Assembly (NCBI RefSeq): GCF_037572415.1
Contig: NZ_JBBHLB010000005.1
Span: 124,001 to 188,000 of the forward strand
Direction: 5' to 3'
DNA length: 64,000 nt
Source: Flavonifractor porci
Lineage (GTDB): Bacteria; Bacillota; Clostridia; Oscillospirales; Oscillospiraceae
Below the pieces are notes generated by a model. It was not told the origin of the DNA. It saw only the letters and a list, made by a program, of their open reading frames with translations, and searched no databases. Positions within the stretch are counted from its first letter, which is position 1, and the number at the start of each line of letters is the position of its first letter. This document shows, one piece after another, positions 24,028-32,824 of the stretch. A program made the position numbers and the translations under genes.

Positions 24028-25395
24028 ATGGAATGGATCGAAGGACTGGTGGGCGCGGTCAACACCGTGCTGTGGGACTATGCGCTGCTCTTTTTGCTGG
24101 TAGCCACCGGTATTTTCTTTACGGTACGTCTGGGTTTTATCCAGCTGCGTAAATTCGGCGAAGGAATGCGCCGGCTGTTCGGCGGCTTTTCCATGAAGGG
24201 CGCGCGGGCGGGCAAGGAGGGTATGTCCTCCTTCCAGGCCCTGACCACCGCCATTGCCGCCCAGGTGGGCACCGGCAACATCACCGGCTGCGCCACCGCC
24301 CTGTATTCCGGCGGCCCCGGCGCTATTTTCTGGATGTGGCTGTCTGCTTTCTTCGGTATGGCCACCATCTATTCCGAGGCCGTGGTGGCCCAGAAATTCC
24401 GCACCACCGACGCCGACGGCCATGTGACCGGCGGCCCCCTCTACTACATCCGGGCGGCCTTCCGGGGCAAGTTCGGCAAGTTCCTGTCCGGCTTTTTTGC
24501 TATCGCCATTATCCTGGCCCTGGGTTTTATGGGCAATATGGTCCAGTCCAACTCCATCGGCGACGCCTTCCACACTGCCTTCGGCATTCCCAAGCTGGTG
24601 GTAGGCGTTGTGGTGGCAGTCATTGCCGCCTTTATCTTCCTGGGCGGTGTGCGGCGCATCGCCTCCTTCACCGAAAAGATCGTCCCCATCATGGCCTTTT
24701 TCTACATCGTAGGCTGCATCATCATCCTGTGCATCAACCACGAAACTCTGCTCTCCGCCCTTCGCTCCATCTTCGTGTGTGCCTTTGACCCCCAGGCGGT
24801 GTTTGGCGGCGCTCTGGGTCTGAGTATGCGGGAGGCCATGCGGTACGGCGTGGCCCGGGGTCTGTTTTCCAACGAAGCCGGTATGGGCTCCACCCCCCAC
24901 GCCCACGCTTTGGCCAAGGTGGAAAAGCCCCAGGATCAGGGTATCATCGCCATGATGGGCGTGTTTATCGACACCTTTGTGGTGCTCACCCTGACTGCCC
25001 TGGTCATCATCTCCTCCGGGATGCTTCAGCCTGTGAACGGTCCCCTTCAGGGCACCGCTCTGGCCCAGGCCGCCTTCAATGCTGCCTTCGGCTCCTTCGG
25101 CAACGCCTTTGTGGCCATTTGTATGCTGTTCTTTGCCTTCTCCACCATCATCGGCTGGTATTTCTTCGGCGAGATCAATGTGAAGGCCCTTTTCGGAAAG
25201 AAAGCCACCAGAGTATACGCTGTTATCGTGGTGGTGTTTATCGTGATCGGCTCCACACAGAAGGTAGACCTGGTGTGGAACCTGTCGGATATGTTCAACG
25301 GTCTGATGGTGCTGCCCAACCTGATTGGTCTGCTGGCGCTCAACGGCCTGGTGGTCAGGATCACCCGCGGCTCCGGGGATCAGCTGCATCGCTGA
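24028..25395 (+). CDS. Sodium:alanine/glycine symporter (AgcS family)
   Basis: A 455-residue symporter with about ten to eleven membrane helices. AGCS signatures are clear: SSFQALTTAIAAQVGTGNI near residue 70 and the NEAGMGSTPHAHA segment near 280-290. ATG 24028 is used because a GAGGAGAG site precedes it and the sequence upstream is riboswitch RNA, although the frame is open to 23704. Control by a tandem glycine riboswitch indicates that glycine is the physiological substrate, as import or overflow export. A strong terminator follows. Confidence 0.95.
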   Translation: MEWIEGLVGAVNTVLWDYALLFLLVATGIFFTVRLGFIQLRKFGEGMRRLFGGFSMKGARAGKEGMSSFQALTTAIAAQVGTGNITGCATALYSGGPGAIFWMWLSAFFGMATIYSEAVVAQKFRTTDADGHVTGGPLYYIRAAFRGKFGKFLSGFFAIAIILALGFMGNMVQSNSIGDAFHTAFGIPKLVVGVVVAVIAAFIFLGGVRRIASFTEKIVPIMAFFYIVGCIIILCINHETLLSALRSIFVCAFDPQAVFGGALGLSMREAMRYGVARGLFSNEAGMGSTPHAHALAKVEKPQDQGIIAMMGVFIDTFVVLTLTALVIISSGMLQPVNGPLQGTALAQAAFNAAFGSFGNAFVAICMLFFAFSTIIGWYFFGEINVKALFGKKATRVYAVIVVVFIVIGSTQKVDLVWNLSDMFNGLMVLPNLIGLLALNGLVVRITRGSGDQLHR

Positions 25396-25400
25396 CAACA

Positions 25401-25430
25401 AAAAGAGCGCGCTGCACAGCGCGCTCTTTT
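25401..25430. terminator. Shared terminator of symporter and M23 peptidase genes
   Basis: A 14-bp perfect stem with AAAA and TTTT ends (25401-25414 with 25417-25430) between converging genes. Confidence 0.9.
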
Positions 25431-25433
25431 CCG

Positions 25434-26159
25434 TTATCCCTTCAGCAGTTCCATGGGGTCCACACTCTGGCCCTCCCGCTCCACGCTGAAATGCAGATGG
25501 CTGGCCAGGGCACTCTCGGCAATAGCGGTATTCCCTACCGAGCCGATGATGTCACCTACGGCGACCTCATCCCCCACCTCCACCGTGGGAACGGAGGCCA
25601 GGTTGGCGCAGGTAGTGGTCAGGTCGCCGCCATGGTCGATGACCACGGTGGTGCCCAGCATCACATCCTCCGTTACCTCAACCACCACACCAGAGGCGGG
25701 GGCCCGGACCTCTGTGCCGGCAGCGGCGGCAATGTCCACACCAGCATGGGTGCGCCAGTCCGCCATGGTCACATCATAGGCCAGGGTCTCCACGCTGTAA
25801 TTGGTGAGCACCTCTCCCCGCACCGGCCAGGTGAGGGAGGTGGGCGCGCTCTTGGGCGTGGGGGTGGGCTGGACTGTGGCCGAGGGTGTGGCGGGGGCTA
25901 CGGCGGGAACCGTGGCGGTAGGCCTGGGGGTTGCGGTCACAGTTGGCTTCACCGGCATCACGCTGGCGGCCGGGGTAGGGGCCGGGGTCACCGTGATGCT
26001 GGCTGTACCGCCCACGGGCTGCTTCTCCTGCTCCCCGGTGAGGGAGGAAAACAGGAACCAGCCGGAGATCCCGATGGCCGCAATACAGAGAGCCAGGACG
26101 ATGTAAAATCCCTTTCCCTCGATAAAGTCGCTGAAATGGTGGTAGAATGATTTTTTCAT
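25434..26159 (-). CDS. M23/LytM-domain membrane protein, SpoIIQ-like
   Basis: A 241-residue protein: short basic N terminus, one membrane helix (GFYIVLALCIAAIGISGWFL), a long proline/threonine/alanine spacer (about residues 55-115) and a C-terminal LytM domain. The zinc-site motifs are intact: H and D in RTHAGVDIAAA and the HLHF of ASHLHFSVE. SpoIIQ of Clostridia has this architecture and acts in forespore engulfment with SpoIIIAH. ATG 26159 is chosen because GGAGGTG lies 8 bases upstream. A general cell-wall endopeptidase is the alternative. Confidence 0.75.
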   Translation of the reverse strand: MKKSFYHHFSDFIEGKGFYIVLALCIAAIGISGWFLFSSLTGEQEKQPVGGTASITVTPAPTPAASVMPVKPTVTATPRPTATVPAVAPATPSATVQPTPTPKSAPTSLTWPVRGEVLTNYSVETLAYDVTMADWRTHAGVDIAAAAGTEVRAPASGVVVEVTEDVMLGTTVVIDHGGDLTTTCANLASVPTVEVGDEVAVGDIIGSVGNTAIAESALASHLHFSVEREGQSVDPMELLKG

Positions 26160-26245
26160 ACGCTTCAGCACCTCCGATCCTTATTTTGGACAGGCCGGAG
26201 AGGGCTTATACACATTGCTCGGAAATTTCTGTATTCTAAATGATA

Positions 26246-26288
26246 ACCCCCGCCCCGCAGAGTATATCTGACTCTGCGGGGCGGGGGT
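26246..26288. terminator. Terminator after the SLH protein gene
   Basis: An 18-bp GC-rich perfect stem (26246-26263 with 26271-26288, loop ATATCTG) just beyond the stop of the leftward SLH gene. Confidence 0.8.
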
Positions 26289-26302
26289 ATTTCTTCTGAG
26301 GC

Positions 26303-28192
26303 TTACCGGGCCACGATCACGCGGATCCGGCCGCCGGCGCTCTCGCTCTTGTCGCACCAGCCGGTGAGGGTATAGTCTCCTTCCGTCACCTTGGACAGGC
26401 TGGAGAGCAGATACTCGCCCTTATCATAGACGTAAACCACCACCTGCTCGGAAAGAGCATACTGTCTCCGGTCGGTGCCCACGGCAAAGTTCCCGCTGAC
26501 ACTGACGCTGTCCAGCTTCTGCTCATTCAGGCTGTACAGGCGCTCCACATTGGTATCACTGTCCATCTTGACCTGGCAGGGGCCGGTCTTCAGATTGTAG
26601 ATTTTGGAGTCGGAGCCAAACACCAGCTCCTTACCGCCCACATCATAAGTATAGGCGGAGGAGATCTGGAAGCCGCCGGTGGGCAGGCTCACATTGACCT
26701 CATTCACATCGGTAATGATGCCATACTGGTGCAGATCGCCGGTCACATCGTTGAGGATCAGATGGCTGATCTCCCCGTCGCTGTTGAGGGCATAGTAGCG
26801 CACCATGCTGCCGGTCAGTTCCACCCCCGCCAACCGGCTGGGATAGACCCGCACCGGTGTACGGGATTCATAGGTATCAATGATCTGCACATCGTCTGCC
26901 AGCACATAGCCGCCCAGCTTGCTGCCGTCGGAACCGACCTTGCCGGTCAGCTTGACGGTGCTCAGCCGCTTCACCTGGACGCTGCTGTCGCCGGTGATGA
27001 CCTGGACCAGGTCCCCCTCCTCCAGGCTCTTTTCGCTGCACTGGTAGCGGTAGCTGCTGCCGTCGGTGGCTGCCACCGTCACCGTGCGGGCGGTATAGGA
27101 ACCGTTATTTCCGTCATCATAGGGCAGGTTTTCCACTTTGGTGATCACACCGTAAATCAGCGTGCCTTCGCCGGGCCCCTCACCCAGGGCGGCCACGCCG
27201 CCGTTGCGGCCCAGCAGCAAGGTGACCTGATCGCCCACCGCATAGCTGCCCAGGTCGGACAGCGCATAGGCGGCGGAGGTGGTCTCAATGGCATAGGTTT
27301 TGCCCGCCACTGTCACCGAAGTGGGCGCGGAAGCGGAGGGGCTGAGGGCCTCCAGGGTACCGGTGGCCTTATCTGAGTAAGCCCACACCGTCCGCATGGA
27401 TTTGGACCAGTAGAGCACGTCCTGGGCCTGTATGCTGCCCAGTGTGGCCGCCTTGCTGTTGCGGTATACCGTGGCAGCGGAGGCATTAAAGGGCAGGGCA
27501 CCCTGCCAGTTGGCGGAGGCCACCACCGGCCCCTCCATGGCAGAGTTGATGAGAGCCACCCGGTCCAGTTCGCCGGCCGCATTCACCAGATTCAAGGTGG
27601 GTTCCAGCACATTCAGGTGGTAGACCCCCTCCTTGTTCTTGGTAATCATCAGATTGTAAAACAGGTACAGGGCGTCCCGCCGGGTCATGTTCTCACTCTG
27701 AGCGCAATTTACGCCCTCGTCCAGATCCAGGGCCCGGTACTGAGCCATCTGACCGGCGGGCCAAACCCCGGTAAAGTCGCTGTCGGTATAGCCCAGCAGC
27801 CGCAGTACCATAGTGACCCCTTCCGCCAGGGTGATCTTCCGGTCTGGGTTGAAGTTGCCATACAGATCTCCCTGAACCAGGCCCAGGTCCACAGCGGCTT
27901 TCACATAGGGAGCCGCCCAGTGGGTCTGGGGCACGTCCGGATAGGGCTTGACAGCCACCGTATCCCCTACCGTATCCCGGCTGGTGGAGGCAGCCACTGT
28001 CATTTTGGTGAATTCCGCCCGGGTGATGGTGCGGTCCAGAGCCAGATCACCATTTTCGTCTCCTACCATAATGTCCAGCGCGGCCAGTACCTGGGCAGCC
28101 TCCTCCTCGGCCGGAGGGGCCGCCAGCGCCGCAGGAGCCAGTCCCAATACCAAAACCAGGGCCAGCAGTCCGGATAACAGTCTATGTTTCAT
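26303..28192 (-). CDS. Secreted SLH-domain surface protein
   Basis: A 629-residue exported protein. The signal peptide MKHRLLSGLLALVLVLGLA ends near residue 25 at an ALA-AP site. Three S-layer-homology repeats follow (residues about 30-205, with ITRAEFTKM, KITLAEGVTMVL and MTRRDALYLFY cores), which would bind secondary cell-wall polymer. The remaining 420 residues are threonine/serine/valine-rich beta-type sequence with no catalytic motif I recognise, repeatedly mentioning short T-x-V-x-G strands. Probably a structural or S-layer component of the envelope. Confidence 0.85.
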   Translation of the reverse strand: MKHRLLSGLLALVLVLGLAPAALAAPPAEEEAAQVLAALDIMVGDENGDLALDRTITRAEFTKMTVAASTSRDTVGDTVAVKPYPDVPQTHWAAPYVKAAVDLGLVQGDLYGNFNPDRKITLAEGVTMVLRLLGYTDSDFTGVWPAGQMAQYRALDLDEGVNCAQSENMTRRDALYLFYNLMITKNKEGVYHLNVLEPTLNLVNAAGELDRVALINSAMEGPVVASANWQGALPFNASAATVYRNSKAATLGSIQAQDVLYWSKSMRTVWAYSDKATGTLEALSPSASAPTSVTVAGKTYAIETTSAAYALSDLGSYAVGDQVTLLLGRNGGVAALGEGPGEGTLIYGVITKVENLPYDDGNNGSYTARTVTVAATDGSSYRYQCSEKSLEEGDLVQVITGDSSVQVKRLSTVKLTGKVGSDGSKLGGYVLADDVQIIDTYESRTPVRVYPSRLAGVELTGSMVRYYALNSDGEISHLILNDVTGDLHQYGIITDVNEVNVSLPTGGFQISSAYTYDVGGKELVFGSDSKIYNLKTGPCQVKMDSDTNVERLYSLNEQKLDSVSVSGNFAVGTDRRQYALSEQVVVYVYDKGEYLLSSLSKVTEGDYTLTGWCDKSESAGGRIRVIVAR

Positions 28193-28280
28193 CTTTTTTC
28201 TCCTTCCTACGGAAACGGGCCTTCGTTACCGTAAGTATATACCCCCTGAAGGCAGGAGGCAAGAGGTTCATCCCCAAGCG

Positions 28281-29507
28281 TCAATCGTATCGCAGCGCAT
28301 CGATGGGGTTCAGTTTGGCCGCCTTGTTGGCAGGCAGGTAGCCGAACAGGACGCCGATGCCCACCGATACGCCAAAAGATACCAGGATGCCGCTGAGATT
28401 GGGAATGGCGGCAAAGCCCTCGGCGTCGCTCATCACCGCCCCCACTATCACAGTAAACAGATTGGCCAGCAGGATACCCAATAGGATGCCGATTACGCCG
28501 CCGATGGCGGAGGTGGTACCTGCCTCAATGATAAACTGGCTGCGGATGTCCCGGCCCTTGGCACCCAGAGATTTTCGAATGCCGATCTCCCGGGTGCGCT
28601 CGGTCACCGATACCAGCATAATATTCATAATGCCGATGCCGCCTACCACCAGGGAAATCGCGGCGATGACCACCAGAATGGTCATGAGCACGCCCAGCAT
28701 GGAGTCCATCATTTCCATCATTTCCGCCGAGGTCATAACGAGATAGGCGCTGCTGTCCCCATAGATCCGAAAGAGCATATTCTCAATAACGCCCTTGGCG
28801 GCGGAGGAGGTATCCTTGCTGGTGCTGGTGACCAGATAAGAATTCATTCCAATGCCGCCGCTGGCGGCATTGATTTGCTCCACCAGCCCGTAAGGCAGAT
28901 AGATCTGATCATCGCCGCTGCCCTCGGTGGAATCCGCCTTCTGGGCCAGCGTACCAATGACAGTATAGGGTACGCCCCCTATGGTCAGTGTCTGTCCCAG
29001 GCCCTGACCTCCAAACATATCCTCATTGAGGTAGCTGCCGATCACACACACCTTTTGATTCTTTTCCACATCCACATAGCTGAGAAAGCGCCCCTCCTTC
29101 AGCTTGTCACCGGTGGCCGTCTGACCCTTCTGGCTGTTGTACATGGTTTCACTGACGCCGTAGACTTTGGTGCGCTCATACTCCTGTGCGCCCTGCCGGA
29201 CAATGGTGGTGGCGCTGAGATAGGGGCTCACCGAATCGATGTACTGTGGGTATTTCTCTGCCAGTGTGTAAAAATCATCCGGCCCGGCTTCCCGGTTTCC
29301 ACCGTAGGAATAGATCCCCACCTGGATCATATTGACGCCGACCTGCTCAAACTGGCTGTTCATGTACTGCTGCATCCCATTGCCCAGGGAGACAATGACG
29401 ATGACTGCCGCCACGCCGATGATGATACCCAGCATGGTAAGCAGCGCCCGCACCTTACTGGTCATTAGGCTTTTGATGGCCAACCGGAAGGATTGCCCTA
29501 TCTTCAT
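28281..29507 (-). CDS. MacB-like ABC transporter permease
   Basis: A 408-residue permease of the MacB/FtsX type: first membrane helix at VRALLTMLGIIIGVAAVIVI (residues about 18-38), a large extracellular domain (about 45-270), and three C-terminal helices. The SVTERTREIGIRKSLGAK cytoplasmic motif before the third helix is diagnostic. Its start overlaps the stop of the ATPase gene by 4 bp. With the ATPase and the membrane-fusion protein it forms a tripartite-like efflux or mechanotransmission system; in Gram-positives such systems often export peptides, lipids or drugs. Confidence 0.92.
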   Translation of the reverse strand: MKIGQSFRLAIKSLMTSKVRALLTMLGIIIGVAAVIVIVSLGNGMQQYMNSQFEQVGVNMIQVGIYSYGGNREAGPDDFYTLAEKYPQYIDSVSPYLSATTIVRQGAQEYERTKVYGVSETMYNSQKGQTATGDKLKEGRFLSYVDVEKNQKVCVIGSYLNEDMFGGQGLGQTLTIGGVPYTVIGTLAQKADSTEGSGDDQIYLPYGLVEQINAASGGIGMNSYLVTSTSKDTSSAAKGVIENMLFRIYGDSSAYLVMTSAEMMEMMDSMLGVLMTILVVIAAISLVVGGIGIMNIMLVSVTERTREIGIRKSLGAKGRDIRSQFIIEAGTTSAIGGVIGILLGILLANLFTVIVGAVMSDAEGFAAIPNLSGILVSFGVSVGIGVLFGYLPANKAAKLNPIDALRYD

Positions 29508-30259
29508 AGATTCAGCACCTCCCTGGCTCCGCCGAGCTCCTCCTCCAGCTCGGGCTGGACCACGGCTTTAGGATCACGAGCGTCTCCGTCATAGATGATC
29601 CGGCCGTCCTGAAGGCGGACAATACGTTTGGCCCTTACTGCAATAGAGTTATCATGGGTGATGAGGACCACGGTATCTCCCTCGGCGTTCAGTTTCTGAA
29701 GGAAGCCCAACACCTCCCGGCCGGTACGGGAATCCAGCGCGCCGGTGGGCTCGTCGGCCAGGATCACCGAGGGATTTCCCGCCAGAGCACGGGCAATGGA
29801 GACCCGCTGCTGCTGACCGCCGGAGAGCTGGCTGGGCAGGTTTTTCCGTTTATCCACCAGCCCTACCCGCTCCAGAGCCTGGAGGGCCCGCTCCCGGCGC
29901 TCGCTGCCAGGTACGCCGGCATACAGCAGAGGCAGCTCCACATTTTCCAGTACATTGAGCTTGGGTATGAGGTTATACTGCTGGAAGATAAAGCCCAGCA
30001 TCTTGTTGCGGATCTCGGCCTGCTGGTCATCGTCCATGGTGGACACATCCACCCCGCCCAAATGATAGGTGCCGGAGGTGGGCACATCCAGGCAGCCGAT
30101 GATATTCATAGCGGTAGACTTGCCGGAGCCGGACTGACCCACGATGGCCACAAATTCCCCCTGATCCACCGTCAGGGAGACGCCGTCCAGGGCGTGGACG
30201 GTCTCCTCCCCCATCTGGTAGATTTTATAGACGTCTTTGAGTTCAATGAGGTGTTCCAT
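29504..30259 (-). CDS. MacB/LolD-type ABC transporter ATPase
   Basis: A 251-residue ATPase with Walker A GQSGSGKSTAMNIIGCLD, Q-loop FIFQQYNLIPKLNVLENVELP, signature LSGGQQQRVSIARAL, Walker B VILADEPTGALD and H-loop VLITHDNS, all typical of the MacB/LolD class. The extra 25 residues at the C terminus are acidic. It overlaps the permease gene by 4 bp and follows the adaptor gene by 3 bp, in one operon. Confidence 0.93.
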   Translation of the reverse strand: MEHLIELKDVYKIYQMGEETVHALDGVSLTVDQGEFVAIVGQSGSGKSTAMNIIGCLDVPTSGTYHLGGVDVSTMDDDQQAEIRNKMLGFIFQQYNLIPKLNVLENVELPLLYAGVPGSERRERALQALERVGLVDKRKNLPSQLSGGQQQRVSIARALAGNPSVILADEPTGALDSRTGREVLGFLQKLNAEGDTVVLITHDNSIAVRAKRIVRLQDGRIIYDGDARDPKAVVQPELEEELGGAREVLNL

Positions 30260-30262
30260 GGC

Positions 30263-31927
30263 TTAACCCATCCCCATCATAGCTTCCATCATATTGGACC
30301 CCTGGGGACTGGGGGCCAGGATCACTTCCCCCGCCTCCAGACCGTCCACGATCTCGATGTAGCTGTCGTCGTTGCGGCCCAGGGTGACCTGCCGTGCCTC
30401 CGCGGCGGTGATGTCCACCACGTTTCCTTTTTCATCCAGGCACTCAGGGGTAGCCACCAAAACAGTGTTCCCCCGCTCCACAGCTTCCACCGGAAGGACA
30501 AGCACATTGCCCACCTCTTCCACAATGATCTTGGCGGAGACGTTCATACCGGGATACAGCTCTTCAGGGGAGCCGTCCACCAGAACCGTGACCGGATAGC
30601 TGGTGTGTCCGCTGGCGGTGGTGCCGTTGATGTTGATCTTATCCACCACGCCGGTGAAGCTCTGCCCATCCAGGGCGTCGGCGGTGATCTCCACCTTCTG
30701 ACCCACCTGGATCTGGCTGATATCCTGCTCGTCGATATCCATCTCAAAGGTGAGCTGGGAACGGTCATAGATCACGGCGGGATAGGTCACGGTCGTACCG
30801 GAGTTTGACATTCCGCTGATGTTATCTCCCACATCCAGATTCTTTTCAATGACCTGGCCGTCAATGGTAGAAGTAATAGTATAGTCATCCAGCTTCTCCT
30901 GGGCATTTTTCAGGGAGAGCTGAGCATTTTCCAGAGCGATCCTGGCATTCTCGATCTGGGTGTCCAGATCCGCTTCGGCAATCACGCCGATGACCTGCCC
31001 CGCACTGACACGGTCCCCCTCTTTCACATGGAGCACATCCAGGTCGCCGGAGGCCTTGGCCGTGATCTGAGCGGAGGCGGCATAGGTAAAGTTGGAACTG
31101 GCCGCGCAGGCTGCGCCGCCAATGGAGGCGGTACCCTGGCTGGTCTCAGACAGCACACCCGGGTTGTTGACCTGAATGGTTACCTGGCGCACCAAAGTGC
31201 CGCCCGCTCCCACCTCATCGGTGGCGGCGATCTCAGCCACTGTACCGGTCAGGGTGGAACCGGTGCCGTTCACTGTCACCGTGGCGGTCTGTCCCACATA
31301 GAAGCCGGCGGCGTCCGCCCCATGGAAGGGTACCTTCAGCTTCATGTGATCCCGGTCCAACACATCGGCGATCACAGTGCCCGCCGTAACAGTGTCCCCC
31401 TGCTCCACGTGCAGCTCGGTGATGACTCCGGCGTCCTTGGCGGTGATGTTCCGATCCTTCTGGTTGTCGCTCCGGGTCTTGAGCAAATCATCCAGGGCCA
31501 GCTGGGCCGAACGGACATTGAGGTGGAGCTGCTCAATGTTGTTTTCCACATCCTTGGCGTCGATGCGGAAAAGTACGGCGCCCTTATGTACCGTCTGACC
31601 TTCCTCAAAGGGAGCCTCCAGGATCTCGCCGCTGACCAGGGTAGTTACCTTGTAGGACTGGATGGGCTCAATGGTGCCGGTACCCGACACGGACACCGTC
31701 ATATTCTGCATGGAGGCCGTGTAAGGCAGATAGGCGCTGCTGATGATCTGTTTGCCCGCACCCATACAGCGGGAGAGCATAAAGACAATGATCGCCGCGA
31801 TCACCGCCAGAACGATCACCCGCTTGACCCACTTGCGCTTCTTTTTGGGCGCCTTGAACTCCGGGAGCTTCTTCTGCTCCTCCTTCGGCGCCACTGTGGT
31901 TTCCGATTTTACTTGGGTTGCTTCCAT
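30263..31927 (-). CDS. HlyD/MacA-type efflux adaptor (membrane-fusion protein)
   Basis: A 554-residue membrane-anchored adaptor: basic N terminus, membrane helix RVIVLAVIAAIIVFMLSRC (about 32-52), two lipoyl/barrel-sandwich segments (EAPFEEGQTVHKGAVLF and LDVLHVKEGDRVSAGQVIG), a coiled-coil hairpin, and beta-barrel domains toward the C terminus. It is longer than typical MacA because the N-terminal lipoyl region appears duplicated. It should link the permease to the cell wall or substrate. The ribosome site AAAAGGAG precedes ATG 31927; the upstream neighbour is the TetR gene. Confidence 0.88.
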   Translation of the reverse strand: MEATQVKSETTVAPKEEQKKLPEFKAPKKKRKWVKRVIVLAVIAAIIVFMLSRCMGAGKQIISSAYLPYTASMQNMTVSVSGTGTIEPIQSYKVTTLVSGEILEAPFEEGQTVHKGAVLFRIDAKDVENNIEQLHLNVRSAQLALDDLLKTRSDNQKDRNITAKDAGVITELHVEQGDTVTAGTVIADVLDRDHMKLKVPFHGADAAGFYVGQTATVTVNGTGSTLTGTVAEIAATDEVGAGGTLVRQVTIQVNNPGVLSETSQGTASIGGAACAASSNFTYAASAQITAKASGDLDVLHVKEGDRVSAGQVIGVIAEADLDTQIENARIALENAQLSLKNAQEKLDDYTITSTIDGQVIEKNLDVGDNISGMSNSGTTVTYPAVIYDRSQLTFEMDIDEQDISQIQVGQKVEITADALDGQSFTGVVDKININGTTASGHTSYPVTVLVDGSPEELYPGMNVSAKIIVEEVGNVLVLPVEAVERGNTVLVATPECLDEKGNVVDITAAEARQVTLGRNDDSYIEIVDGLEAGEVILAPSPQGSNMMEAMMGMG

Positions 31928-31942
31928 GGTCGTTTCTCCTTT

Positions 31943-32569
31943 TCATTGCTGTCCCCAGCCGGGCGCGGCCTCTTTGGCCGCCACACCTCGCTGTAAGATC
32001 CCCAGAATACGGATCAGCCTGGCTCTGGCCTGCTCCACACCACCATCCTGCGCTGCTGTCAGCATGGTCCCCGCTACCGCGGAGATCAGCAGATGAAACA
32101 GATCTGGCAGATCGGTCTCGCTGCGCAGATCCAGCCGGGACAGCTCGATCTTGTCCCGCAGGCGGTCCACAATGGCGCAGGGCCCCTGTCGACTGAGGAT
32201 GAGTCCCGGCTGGAGCCGCTGATTACGGCGGAGTATCCCCGCCATCTCCCGGAAGTTGTCGCTGTTCCGGTTGGCCTGCAAATAGTCAAACAGGTCCAGA
32301 AAGGCCTGAAACAAATCGCCCCCATCCCGGTCCAGCCATTCCTCCACCTGTTCCACCAACTGCTGGCCATAGGACTCCATGAGATAGTGGAACAGGTCCT
32401 CCTTATCGGTAAAGTACATATAGAAGCTGCCCCTTGGAATACCCGCATCCCGGATTATCCGGTTGATGGAGGCATCCTCATAGGGCACCCGAACAAATTC
32501 CGCCCGGGCCGCCGCCAGCAGCCGCTCCCGTTTTTCTGCCGGCAGATGGAAAAAAGTCATACTTGGCAC
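31943..32569 (-). CDS. TetR/AcrR regulator of the efflux operon
   Basis: A 208-residue TetR regulator, HTH in DASINRIIRDAGIPRGSFYM followed by YFTDKEDLFHYLM. The start is placed at GTG 32569 because GGAGGGA lies six bases upstream; ATG 32560 is possible. It is the first gene of the leftward unit with the adaptor, ATPase and permease (15 bp to the adaptor). Two identical 11-bp operator-like sites lie in its promoter, arguing for autoregulation and for control of the entire efflux operon. Confidence 0.82.
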   Translation of the reverse strand: MPSMTFFHLPAEKRERLLAAARAEFVRVPYEDASINRIIRDAGIPRGSFYMYFTDKEDLFHYLMESYGQQLVEQVEEWLDRDGGDLFQAFLDLFDYLQANRNSDNFREMAGILRRNQRLQPGLILSRQGPCAIVDRLRDKIELSRLDLRSETDLPDLFHLLISAVAGTMLTAAQDGGVEQARARLIRILGILQRGVAAKEAAPGWGQQ

Positions 32570-32588
32570 AGTGGTTCCCTCCAGACCT

Positions 32589-32633
32589 GACAACCTGTCG
32601 CATTATCTTAATCCGACAACCTGTCATATGTCA
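32589..32633 (-). promoter_or_regulatory. Promoter with two identical TetR-type operators
   Basis: GACAACCTGTC occurs twice (32589-32599 and 32615-32625), exactly 26 bp apart; each is GACA/TGTC palindromic. On the minus strand TTGACA begins at about 32632 and a TAAGAT -10 follows after 18 bp, so one site sits between the -35 and -10 and the other just after the -10. Confidence 0.65.
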
Positions 32634-32775
32634 ACAGGGCGGGAACAGAATTCACAATTTGTTCCCAACCACTTCGCTGGATAGCATAACAGACCCGTCT
32701 CAAATCTTCCATAAAAAAAGGATGAAATTTTTCTAAAAAATCACAACCGATGGCAGCCCTTCCATTTTTCATGCA

Positions 32776-32804
32776 AAAGGGGCGCTGCACAGCAGCGCCC
32801 CTTT
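32776..32804. terminator. ackA terminator
   Basis: A 13-bp perfect stem (32776-32788 with 32792-32804, loop ACA) with A and T ends, 20 bp beyond the ackA stop. Between it and the TetR promoter I see no supported gene. Confidence 0.88.
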
Positions 32805-32824
32805 GAAAAGATGCTTTGTTTTTC

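Noticed and set aside
23695..25401. Leftward 568-residue frame antisense to the symporter
   Set aside because: It spans the riboswitch and the AgcS gene on the wrong strand and has histidine/glycine-rich shadow composition.
32608..32790. 60-residue leftward frame between the efflux TetR gene and ackA
   Set aside because: It overlaps the TetR promoter and operators and the ackA terminator, has no ribosome site and no family features.
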